Shown here piece by piece: positions 15,041 to 22,633 of a DNA stretch of 37,186 nucleotides. The notes beneath the pieces were generated by a model. It was given only the letters and a program-made list of their open reading frames with translations, had not been told where the DNA came from and did not search any database. Positions within the stretch are counted from its first letter, which is position 1, and each line of letters opens with the position of its first letter. Made by a program: the position numbers and the translations under genes. This DNA is from a virus, in IMG/VR virus record IMGVR_UViG_3300046004_000632, positions 1-37,186 of that record; one strand, written 5' to 3'.

Positions 15041-16029
15041 CAGTTCAGCCTCCCATAGTCAACATGCTTGATGCCGTTGATCTCCACAACCGCATCAGGA
15101 TACACAGCCTCGACATCCTGCGCCATAACGCCAATCTGTCGCGGCCCGCCCCAGACGTAATCGAATGAATAAACCGTAAGGCCATCATCGCGCGTGTAGA
15201 TTGGCTTCAGGTTCTCCTTGACACGAATGTCTGAAGCCATGATTGCAGACGAACCAAGGCCAAACAATCCGCCAAGAAGGGATTGGCCTGATGCCTGCTG
15301 CGTCTGCCAGTTTTGCAGCCGCTGGTTATAGTTGCTGTTAATCAGGCCCGCTACGTCGGTTGTTGCGGCCCCTTGCGGCTGCGAACCTTGGACATTCGGA
15401 TTTTGCACCTGTGATCCGCTCAACAGCGCCGTGATCTCATTGATCGGCTGATTTCGCATGGCAGACAGCTCATCAAACGCCTGCCCGCGACCCGTCAGAT
15501 ACAGCGAGTTGTAAGCATCGTTTTTGCTCTGGCCCAGCGCTTGCATTTCGCGGTTATACGCCTCAGAACCCGGCGTGATGCCTTGGTTTGCCAGCCGCGT
15601 CCGCATCAGGTCTTCTTCTTTCGCAAAGCGCGGATCAAGGCGTGACGCCCCAAGTTCGTTCAGCCGACCCTCAATAGCCGAAGTGTCGAAGTTTGCGGGC
15701 TGTGCAAGGTAGTCTTTCAGGAACTCAGACTGATTTGCGCCAGTCTGTGCCAGATTTGTCCGCGCAGTGGTGTTTGCGTCAAGAATGCCCTGTTCACCCG
15801 CAGAAAGAGTGGTGTTCTGCGTGTATTGCGGCAGTTCATACGTCTTGCCCGTATATGGGTCTGTGTAGCTATATGTCCCGGTCTGCGTATTGGTCAAAGA
15901 CCCGTAGGGCGTGTTTTGGTTCACCATGCTCATGGTGTTATTGGCGATTGCGGTGCCAATGTTTGTGCCAGTTTGCGCGGCGGCGGTATCTTTCGGATCT
16001 GGCGGCGTCGGGGCTTTGGGGGCGCACAT
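15040..16029 (-). CDS. Structural protein with C-terminal S74-type chaperone domain
   Basis: This 329-residue protein has a Thr/Asn/Gln-rich N-terminus, a helical middle, and an end (from about residue 265) with SDIRVKENLKPI and IGVMAQDVEAVYPDAV. That ending is the signature of the Peptidase_S74 intramolecular chaperone found on tail spikes and fibres, where a Ser at the domain start self-cleaves. Here it sits on a protein in the internal-protein cluster, which is also known in podoviruses. It starts MCAPKAPTPPDPK; an N-terminal Cys-Ala-Pro is common in this group. Confidence 0.78.
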   Translation of the reverse strand: MCAPKAPTPPDPKDTAAAQTGTNIGTAIANNTMSMVNQNTPYGSLTNTQTGTYSYTDPYTGKTYELPQYTQNTTLSAGEQGILDANTTARTNLAQTGANQSEFLKDYLAQPANFDTSAIEGRLNELGASRLDPRFAKEEDLMRTRLANQGITPGSEAYNREMQALGQSKNDAYNSLYLTGRGQAFDELSAMRNQPINEITALLSGSQVQNPNVQGSQPQGAATTDVAGLINSNYNQRLQNWQTQQASGQSLLGGLFGLGSSAIMASDIRVKENLKPIYTRDDGLTVYSFDYVWGGPRQIGVMAQDVEAVYPDAVVEINGIKHVDYGRLN

Positions 16030-16039
16030 GGCGAACCTC

Positions 16040-16501
16040 CTAGAAAGAATACATCAGTTGTGCAGCTACGTCCTTGAAGCCTAGTCTTTTGCAGAGCAAG
16101 CCCGTTCTAAGGTCCGTTTGTGTCGTCACGAAAGCCCGTTTAACACCGCGCTGCCGCAAATCATCCAAGATGAATTTGACAAACTTCCTGCCAGTTCCGT
16201 TCCGATGGTCTGGCAAAAAATAGATCGTATCCTCTTGGGCGATTAGTTCTCCATTGTGCATGTCTTGGGTAATATACACGTTACTATAGCCAACCGCTAC
16301 ACCTTCGATGCGCGCGATATAGTTAATCAGCCAACCGCCAACCCAAGACTTGATATACTCATCCCATCGCGGGTTATAGTCGCCAATCGAAACGCCGTCA
16401 GCCGCAAGCCTGTCCTGCATTTCGCCATAGTGCTGACGATACAACGGCACAATCTCCGGAAGGTTCTGTTCGCCGCGCTCGATAGCAAAGCTATATTGCA
16501 T
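16040..16501 (-). CDS. GNAT-family N-acetyltransferase within the structural operon
   Basis: This 153-residue protein is read from ATG 16501, which has TGAGG six bases before it; ATG at 16513 is an alternative lacking a ribosome site. The pattern DTIYFLPDHRNGTGRKFVKF includes the RNGTG acetyl-CoA loop (about residues 105-120), followed by FVTTQTDLRTGLLCKRLGFK, typical of GNAT enzymes. It overlaps the tail hub gene by 11 bases. GNAT genes at this site recur in podoviruses of several hosts, suggesting modification of a virion or host protein; the substrate is unknown. Confidence 0.8.
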   Translation of the reverse strand: MQYSFAIERGEQNLPEIVPLYRQHYGEMQDRLAADGVSIGDYNPRWDEYIKSWVGGWLINYIARIEGVAVGYSNVYITQDMHNGELIAQEDTIYFLPDHRNGTGRKFVKFILDDLRQRGVKRAFVTTQTDLRTGLLCKRLGFKDVAAQLMYSF

Positions 16502-18275
16502 TGGAAACCTCATAACGCAGCCGCGTTGCAAGGATTTCAAACGCCGGAAGCGTGGTCTGGTTTGACGTTACTACGACGGCAGGCGACAGAGAAAACCCAG
16601 AGGCCCTGACAACCTTCCAAACCGTAAAGGCATACTCTGCCGATCCCGGACCCCATACAAAGGTCCCCCAAACCCCGGAACCCCAAGTGTCAGCGCTTTC
16701 GGCGCGCAATGGATCAGACGTTGGATAGGTTCCAATCGCGTAATTCGAAAACGCGGCCATGCGGAATGCTGGCGATACGTTTGACTTTACCGTCAACCCC
16801 GCATGGTTTGCGACCTTGTATCCAGTGTTTCCGCCATCGGTGAACTTCGGCACATAATAGCCGGAATATGCCACGCCAGCATCAGACCCTCCGTCCTGGC
16901 CCAACATCACCAAGCCTGCGTTGGTTCCAAAATACAGCCGATCCGAAGCCACCGCGCCGCATCTCACATCCCAACCCGTATATCTGCACCAAGCCCCCGT
17001 GCGCGCATTGGCGACATAGGTTACGCCGGAAGCCCCGCCCGGGACACCGATCATCAACAACGCCTGCGATTGCCATAGCGTCGGGGTGATCGGGAAGTCC
17101 GTTGTCCGATTTGCAATTGCGGCTTTCCATGCGTCTTCAATCGGGTAAGTAATCGCCACAGCCTGAAGCGCCGCCCGATCCTTTTGCAGAGCCTCTGAAA
17201 TCGGAATAATCCCATCCTCAGTCAGGATTGCCAGATCTCCGCCAGCCTTGAAATACGAATGCTTATTCAGCGGTCGGCTGATCTCATAGACCCCGCGTAA
17301 TGCCCAGTCTGCCGCGCTGGATGGATCGTTGCCCTCGTAAACGGCAATCTCGCCATTGGTCGAAACAAACACGCAAACATCGTCAATTCCAGATCCGCTA
17401 TCCAGCGACCACGTTGCGCCGAATAGCACATTGCCGCCCTTGCGGAAAATCTGACCTAGCGGGATTTCCACTGCCGCCCCACCGATCGATGCGACTGGCA
17501 AATACCAGACAGACTGGCTGTCTTTCTCGGTGAAGAAAAGCCGCGTCTTGTAGAGCCATACCTGATTGAGCGTCGATGTCGTCACGCCCGTGATTGTAAC
17601 GGCTGACCCAGCTACGCTATCGCCATTCGCCGTTGCCGCGCCGCTGGCAGAGCTGATCGCCTCATTATCATGGAACCCACCAGCGGTGACGTTGATAACG
17701 CGCAAGGTTCCAGCTGTGGCGCTGTCCTGCACAATGCTGACGATGGTGGCGGTTTCGCCGTGCGGGGTGCAGGTGACAACCTCACCAACCGCAAAGGCCG
17801 AAGTCAGAGCGTCATATCCAACATTGCTGATCGCGGATGCGACAATCGGATACCAGTCAGACCCGTTGTAATAGTGCGCCGGATCAACCCCGTTCACAGC
17901 GACCATGAATTGACCGCCAGACGTGCTTATCTGCGTTACTGACCAATCCCCGCCTGACAGCCCGTAAACGTCTGCAAAGGCCGCGCCACCGCCGTTAATG
18001 CGGCCAGCGTCATAGATGCCTGATGCCGTCGATGCAAACAGCGTATCGGTATTGGATGAGTAGACCATCATCCTAACAACTGCCGCGCCAATGTCAGCAT
18101 ATGACGATGATCCGCCACGCAGCCGCGCGCCCTGCGCCGTTGGGAAGAAGTTATCCAGCACCTCGGCCTGATCCATCCCCGCCGTGGTGATGTTTCCAGA
18201 CTGCACCCAGCCTTTAGTCGGGGCGGGGAAAACCACGTCCCGCGTCCCTCGAACCCTGACTTCTTGCTGAAACAT
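16491..18275 (-). CDS. Tail hub / nozzle protein (P22 gp10-like)
   Basis: This 594-residue protein has a repeating beta pattern (WVQSGNITTAGMDQAEVLDN, LFFTEKDSQSVWYLP, LYFGTNAGLVMLGQDGG) consistent with a propeller-like tail hub. It lies directly after the gp4-like adaptor, three bases apart, as in P22-like and related podoviruses where gp10 or T7 gp12 closes the channel. There is no close motif to name; assignment is from size, order and beta content. Confidence 0.7.
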   Translation of the reverse strand: MFQQEVRVRGTRDVVFPAPTKGWVQSGNITTAGMDQAEVLDNFFPTAQGARLRGGSSSYADIGAAVVRMMVYSSNTDTLFASTASGIYDAGRINGGGAAFADVYGLSGGDWSVTQISTSGGQFMVAVNGVDPAHYYNGSDWYPIVASAISNVGYDALTSAFAVGEVVTCTPHGETATIVSIVQDSATAGTLRVINVTAGGFHDNEAISSASGAATANGDSVAGSAVTITGVTTSTLNQVWLYKTRLFFTEKDSQSVWYLPVASIGGAAVEIPLGQIFRKGGNVLFGATWSLDSGSGIDDVCVFVSTNGEIAVYEGNDPSSAADWALRGVYEISRPLNKHSYFKAGGDLAILTEDGIIPISEALQKDRAALQAVAITYPIEDAWKAAIANRTTDFPITPTLWQSQALLMIGVPGGASGVTYVANARTGAWCRYTGWDVRCGAVASDRLYFGTNAGLVMLGQDGGSDAGVAYSGYYVPKFTDGGNTGYKVANHAGLTVKSNVSPAFRMAAFSNYAIGTYPTSDPLRAESADTWGSGVWGTFVWGPGSAEYAFTVWKVVRASGFSLSPAVVVTSNQTTLPAFEILATRLRYEVSNAI

Positions 18276-18277
18276 GC

Positions 18278-18985
18278 TTAACTCGCCGGAATGAATGCGG
18301 GGATCTGATCTTGCCAGCGCACAAGCTTCTGCGCCCCAAAGTTGACAGTCCGAAGACCCTTTGCGTCATTGCTGAACCGCGACAGAAGCGCCTCATGCTC
18401 GGAATACACATCCGAGAACGGAAGGCCACGCCGCGCGCGCCACCGCCAAACAATGCCAGTGACAATCACACGCTCAGGGATAAGCAGAACATCAGTCGCG
18501 GATGTAAACTCATGCCCAGCCGTTCCGCCAGCAGTAGCCATCCAGTTTGTCGAGACATACGACACGGTAATGTCGGTCGAAGGCTCGGATAGGAATGAAA
18601 TCGAGAAATTCCCATCATACCCAGACAGCCGATAATACCGCGATGCGCCCGCGATGCCGTTGCTGCTTAGGTATGTCCAGTCGCCATCGCTGGTAATCGG
18701 GATAGCGGCCTGATCAAGCTGCACATCATAGACAGACAGCGGAACCCGTTGTAGCCGCTTGAAGTCGGATGGTAGGGCGTATGTCTCAACGCCCGTCCCC
18801 GTAATGGTAGTTTGCTTGCCAATCGGGCTTGGCAGGTCAAACCGCTCAAGAATATCGTCAACGCACTCTGCAAGGAAGTCGTCGCGGATTTCCACATACT
18901 CATCATCCGTTGCGGTAATCCATGACGAAGGCGCGGTCAAAGACACATGCCGCGCCACCCTGCTTAGTGCGTCAACGATCAGCAT
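18278..18985 (-). CDS. Head-to-tail adaptor protein (P22 gp4-like)
   Basis: This 235-residue protein is read from ATG 18985 at a TGATG junction. The N-terminus is helical (LIVDALSRVARHVSL, DDFLAECVDDILERFDLP), the middle is beta (TITGTGVETYALPSDFKRLQRV), and the C-terminus has AQKLVRWQDQIPAFIPAS. The YALPSDF-K-R element after a helical start is typical of adaptor proteins under the portal. Position between capsid and hub genes supports this. Confidence 0.72.
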   Translation of the reverse strand: MLIVDALSRVARHVSLTAPSSWITATDDEYVEIRDDFLAECVDDILERFDLPSPIGKQTTITGTGVETYALPSDFKRLQRVPLSVYDVQLDQAAIPITSDGDWTYLSSNGIAGASRYYRLSGYDGNFSISFLSEPSTDITVSYVSTNWMATAGGTAGHEFTSATDVLLIPERVIVTGIVWRWRARRGLPFSDVYSEHEALLSRFSNDAKGLRTVNFGAQKLVRWQDQIPAFIPAS

Positions 18986-19548
18986 CACGCGGCCTCTGCT
19001 TCCTTGCGCGGACGACCAGGCCCACGCTTCTCAGGCGTTGCGTCCATGCGCTCGGCCAGCATTTCTTCCATTGCCGCCATGCGCTCAGCCATGTCAGCAA
19101 TCACACGGTCTTTATCCGCCGTATCACGGCCTGACAGATAGTCAGCGGCCAGCTTCGGAAGTTGCCGCGCATTGGGCCAAGGCAGGCGCGCAGCCGTGGT
19201 GTCCGTCATGTCTCGAACCGCCTCAATCGTGCGGATTCCCATGCGGATCATGAATTGCACCTGATCCGGCGTCACGCCAGCCCATGCTGCAAGCGGGGTG
19301 CCATCGGAAGGCACTTCATTGCCGGATTTCCACGCTTCATAGGCGGGGCCGATCACCTGCCACCGCGCCACCATCGCCACATGCGATTGATTTTCCATGT
19401 CTGGAAACGCGGGCGGCGTGATGTCCTTGATCCGCAGCACAGACTTGGTGCGCTCGAATGCCTCGCCCTTGGGCGCAATCTCAACGTAATCAATCGCCTT
19501 ATCGGCGCGATATTCCGTCTTAAACCCGACAATAACAAATTCAGCCAT
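18985..19548 (-). CDS. Hypothetical virion-region protein with C-terminal AT-hook-like motif
   Basis: This 187-residue protein starts MAEFVIVGFKTEYRADKAIDY. A helical region at about 145-170 (VIADMAERMAAMEEMLAERM) could form a coiled coil. The end has KRGPGRPRKEAEAA, a GRP-core AT-hook that may bind DNA in the minor groove. It lies between the decoration and adaptor genes and may be a minor head protein. Function unknown. Confidence 0.7.
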   Translation of the reverse strand: MAEFVIVGFKTEYRADKAIDYVEIAPKGEAFERTKSVLRIKDITPPAFPDMENQSHVAMVARWQVIGPAYEAWKSGNEVPSDGTPLAAWAGVTPDQVQFMIRMGIRTIEAVRDMTDTTAARLPWPNARQLPKLAADYLSGRDTADKDRVIADMAERMAAMEEMLAERMDATPEKRGPGRPRKEAEAA

Positions 19549-19580
19549 TTTCCGTCTTTCTTACAGAGGGATGAAAGGAA

Positions 19581-19600
19581 GGGGCGACCGAAGCCGCCCC
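19581..19600 (-). terminator. Hairpin with UUCG tetraloop after the capsid genes
   Basis: On the minus strand GGGGCGGC pairs with GTCGCCCC (one G-T pair) around the very stable TTCG loop, followed by TTCCTTTC. It sits in the 58-base gap after the decoration protein gene. It is probably a partial terminator or an mRNA-stabilising end that raises capsid output relative to downstream genes. Confidence 0.6.
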
Positions 19601-19606
19601 ATCACG

Positions 19607-20083
19607 TTACCAAGGGAAGTCGCACATGACGATCTTGGCGGATGCGTCAATGGCGTAGGCCACCACAGCATCAGTAACCAATGCCGACACATCCAAGGTG
19701 CCGTCAGTTGCGCCAACGGCAGTCAGAGCGTTGCCATCAGCACCAGCGGTCAGAGCCGTGGTGAGGGTGGCTGGGCCTTTGGTCTGGACCCAGCCATATT
19801 CACCAGTTGCAATGACAGCCTGCAACACGCCGGCGCCCACGCCAGCGCTATCGGACAGGTCAGAGGTAACAACGGTAGTCGCCCCCGCCGAAGTCCCCGA
19901 AGGCGCGTAGTAGTAGCAGACATTGCCCGCAGCGGCAGCGACGGTGCCAGCGCCGCTGTTGTATTGCACGAACTTGTAAACCTTGCCACCCGTTCCGAAG
20001 AACACGTCACCGACTTTGGGCGTATTGCCTTCAGTCGTTGCCGAATAGGTCTGGGTGAGGTTCGCGCCAGAAAGAATGCTCAT
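19607..20083 (-). CDS. Probable capsid decoration protein
   Basis: This 158-residue protein is rich in Ala, Gly, Thr and Val with few charges (NSGAGTVAAAAGNVCYYYAP; TTALTAGADGNALTAVGATDG) and is predicted to be all beta. It follows the major capsid gene by 12 bases and precedes a strong hairpin, the usual place for a decoration or head-stabilising protein. No specific motif was seen. Confidence 0.65.
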   Translation of the reverse strand: MSILSGANLTQTYSATTEGNTPKVGDVFFGTGGKVYKFVQYNSGAGTVAAAAGNVCYYYAPSGTSAGATTVVTSDLSDSAGVGAGVLQAVIATGEYGWVQTKGPATLTTALTAGADGNALTAVGATDGTLDVSALVTDAVVAYAIDASAKIVMCDFPW

Positions 20084-20095
20084 TTCTTTTGCTCC

Positions 20096-21079
20096 TTATG
20101 CGGCATCGAACAGGACGCCTTGCAGCGACCGTTGGGTGCAGACCATGTTCCCCATCCAATACATCGGGATAACCACCGCGTCTTGGTTTGTCGGGGTTTT
20201 CTCGCTGTCCATCGTCCATTGCGCCTCGCGGTGCTGGACCAGATAGAGGTAGTCGGTGTTGAGGAAGTATGCCTTTTCCCCAGTGGTGGCGAAGTTGGTG
20301 TTGTCGTCGAAAATGACATCAGCCGACTTGTATTTCAGGCTGGTAAAGCCTGCCTTCGCCAATTCGCCGTCAGCGTAACGCTGCAACTGCTGCTCGCCCA
20401 GTTCAAAGAGCGAATAGAAGTCGTGCGTCATCACGATCAGATCGGGCTTGTCGGTGCCGCGATTAAGCGACAGCCACAGCGCGTTCATGTCGGCTTTCAT
20501 GCTGGCCGCGTTTGCAACAGACGGTGACGCCGCAGTGTTGGTGCCAGTCATCTCGCGGAACTTGTTTTTCCAGAAGGTCCACGTCGAAGCATTGATGCCG
20601 CCCACGGTGCCAGTGCCGTCGGTCTGGATCAGGTTTGCCAAGCCGTTGATCTGGTTGGTCAGCGCGCCATCCGAGTAGATGTCGATTGCGAAGTTGTTCG
20701 CAGCCGTGCGGAGTGCGTTTTGCTTGCGGGTTTCGACCAGATTAATCATCTGCTCTTTGCCGCTGTTGATCCGCAACTCACGGCCCGATGCGGTGACGTG
20801 CAGGGCGATTTGCTGCCACGGGTATTTCACCGAAGACAGAACGTCAGAAGCCGACGTATTCAGGCCTTCATAGCCGGAATAACGCTGGTAAGTGCCGTTC
20901 TCTGCGTAGTCAATCGGCTCGGCGATTTCAGTGCCGCCCGAAACGGTTTTGATCTTGCCCTTGGACTTCATGCGGTTCAAGAGGCCGTTGTGGTCGCTCA
21001 CGTTGTCGGTAACTTTCCGGCCCCAAGCGCGGTCCGTCGAGGTTACCAGTTCCGTGAACACGGTCGATGGCGTAGCCAT
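20096..21079 (-). CDS. Major capsid protein
   Basis: This 327-residue protein starts MATPSTVFTELVTSTDRAWG. It has an early beta/loop region (GGTEIAEPIDYAENGTYQRY), a long middle, and an end with NQDAVVIPMYWMGNMVCTQRSLQG, consistent with an HK97-fold capsid protein. It follows the scaffold-like gene by 9 bases. Order (portal, scaffold, capsid) and size support the call. Confidence 0.82.
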   Translation of the reverse strand: MATPSTVFTELVTSTDRAWGRKVTDNVSDHNGLLNRMKSKGKIKTVSGGTEIAEPIDYAENGTYQRYSGYEGLNTSASDVLSSVKYPWQQIALHVTASGRELRINSGKEQMINLVETRKQNALRTAANNFAIDIYSDGALTNQINGLANLIQTDGTGTVGGINASTWTFWKNKFREMTGTNTAASPSVANAASMKADMNALWLSLNRGTDKPDLIVMTHDFYSLFELGEQQLQRYADGELAKAGFTSLKYKSADVIFDDNTNFATTGEKAYFLNTDYLYLVQHREAQWTMDSEKTPTNQDAVVIPMYWMGNMVCTQRSLQGVLFDAA

Positions 21080-21088
21080 GGTGTGTCC

Positions 21089-22084
21089 TTACTTTCTCAT
21101 CAGCCTGTCATATGTAGCGCTCATGCGTTCCCTTTCGGACAATTCGCGTGTAGCGCCTGACGGTCGGCCTGTGACGTTTACGGATTTGGCTCTGATCGCT
21201 GCGTCGGCTTTCTTAGGGTCTGCGACAAGTGGGGCCTCTTCGGCGGCTTGCGGCGTTGCCTTTGCGTCGGGCAAGTAGATAGAGAGCGCGATATTGTAGG
21301 CTTTGGCCAATACGTCCTGCGCGGAGGCATCTGGCCCTAGTTGCTCTTTTACCATAGGAATGATCTTAGGTAAATGCGGTTCAACATCTGCCCAATGTTC
21401 CGCCGATCCGGCAAAAGATTGGACATCGCCAAGCACCCGTTCTTGCGAGTTTACGGCGAAAACCTGCTCCCTGAAATACTCAGGATCGGTGACGCGCTGC
21501 AATTGCTGCTTTAGCGTGGTGATTTCATTGCGAAGCGCGACTTCGCTTTGCGCGGTGGGTGAAACGGCCTGTCCGCCAAGGAATTGCGCCAGATCTCCTT
21601 CGATGCCGTGGATTTTGGCAAGCCGCGCCAATGTTTCGACAGGCTTTGCCGCAAGTTCCTGCCCGATGCCGACTAGCTTCACAACCTCGCCAGCGACTTG
21701 CGCCGATGTCATGGCGGTCAAATGCGGGGCAAGCTTTGCAGCCTCGACCATAGCATCACGAATAGGGCTGATGCCTTGCACAAGCCGCCCTTGCTCTGCC
21801 AGCTTTTGCGACATATCACGATGTGACTTCGCAACGGCATCGCGCGCTGATGCAGGAATGTCCTTCCACGCATCTTTGACCGCCAAAGGAAGATCAGTCG
21901 GAGCCGGATCAACAATCTCTGCGACGGTTTCAGGCTCAGGCTCAGCCTCTTGCGCCTCTTCCTCAACAGGATTTCCAGCCGTAATCCGATCATACGCTGC
22001 GGAAAGGTCTTCGCTTGCGTCTGTAGCTTCAGTTGCGATTTCTTCTGTCTCAGGCGCTGGCGCGGCTGCGGTTTCGAAGTCCAT
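21089..22084 (-). CDS. Scaffolding protein
   Basis: This 331-residue protein is rich in Glu and Ala at the N-terminus (APAPETEEIATEATDASEDL; EEEAQEAEPEPETVAEI) and helical after that (SEVALRNEITTLKQQLQRVT). The basic C-terminal tail (ELSERERMSATYDRLMRK) is the kind of end that binds capsid protein in P22-like scaffolds. It lies just before the capsid gene. The acidic start and basic end match scaffolds in general. Confidence 0.8.
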   Translation of the reverse strand: MDFETAAAPAPETEEIATEATDASEDLSAAYDRITAGNPVEEEAQEAEPEPETVAEIVDPAPTDLPLAVKDAWKDIPASARDAVAKSHRDMSQKLAEQGRLVQGISPIRDAMVEAAKLAPHLTAMTSAQVAGEVVKLVGIGQELAAKPVETLARLAKIHGIEGDLAQFLGGQAVSPTAQSEVALRNEITTLKQQLQRVTDPEYFREQVFAVNSQERVLGDVQSFAGSAEHWADVEPHLPKIIPMVKEQLGPDASAQDVLAKAYNIALSIYLPDAKATPQAAEEAPLVADPKKADAAIRAKSVNVTGRPSGATRELSERERMSATYDRLMRK

Positions 22085-22099
22085 GCAATGTGTCCTTTG

Positions 22100-22387
22100 C
22101 TATTTGTTGACCAAGTGCGAAACACCATGCTTCGCGGCAAATTCTGAATTCCTGAACCCACGCGGCTTGGCTGGCATATCACCAGCCTCAACGCATCCAT
22201 TTGACTGCAAATCATAGGCCCGCGCCCTGCGGCCCTCAATCCATTTGCCGTCAATTGGGCTGCGGTATCCCGGCAGGTCTCCATACGTCATTGGCGTAGA
22301 CAGCGGCCCATCGTCCGCGTTCATAGGCTCGCGGGTTTGCTTGTCCACCATGCGGCCAGTCTCGCGGCAGTAGACATAGGTCGCCAT
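22100..22387 (-). CDS. Small hypothetical protein in head gene cluster
   Basis: This protein of 95 residues starts at ATG 22387 (MATYVYCRETGRMVDKQT), adjacent to the upstream stop; an upstream start at 22405 would overlap. It contains PMTYGDLPGYRSPIDGKWIEGRRAR, a pattern resembling small proteins next to phage portal genes that carry 'SPI-x-G' segments. Function unknown. Confidence 0.7.
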   Translation of the reverse strand: MATYVYCRETGRMVDKQTREPMNADDGPLSTPMTYGDLPGYRSPIDGKWIEGRRARAYDLQSNGCVEAGDMPAKPRGFRNSEFAAKHGVSHLVNK

Positions 22388-22388
22388 G

Positions 22389-22625
22389 TCAGTAGATCGC
22401 CACAATGTTCGTTGCGGTCGTCGCTGCCATCACGCGGGTAACGCGGATCGGCAGAATAGACCCACCCGGAACTGCCGTAAAAGTAACGGTTGTTCCAGAC
22501 GAATTGATGCATCGCACAGCGACATCACCGCCGCCGCCGATGTAAAGCGCCCGCGCACCTGTCAAATCGGTTGCATCGCTTGCGGTAACTGCGGCGACCT
22601 TATCGCCTGGGTTTGCATAAGTCAT
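22389..22625 (-). CDS. Small beta-rich head protein (putative)
   Basis: This 78-residue protein is read from ATG 22625 with AGGAG five bases upstream, overlapping the portal stop region; GTG at 22631 was rejected because it would touch the ribosome site. Sequence: MTYANPGDKVAAVTASDATDL, then LYIGGGGDVAVRCINSSGTTV and SILPIRVTRV. The IGGGGDV-(A/R)-V pattern occurs in small proteins encoded beside portal and capsid genes of many phages and may be a head-surface protein. Confidence 0.7.
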   Translation of the reverse strand: MTYANPGDKVAAVTASDATDLTGARALYIGGGGDVAVRCINSSGTTVTFTAVPGGSILPIRVTRVMAATTATNIVAIY

Positions 22626-22633
22626 GGTCACTC

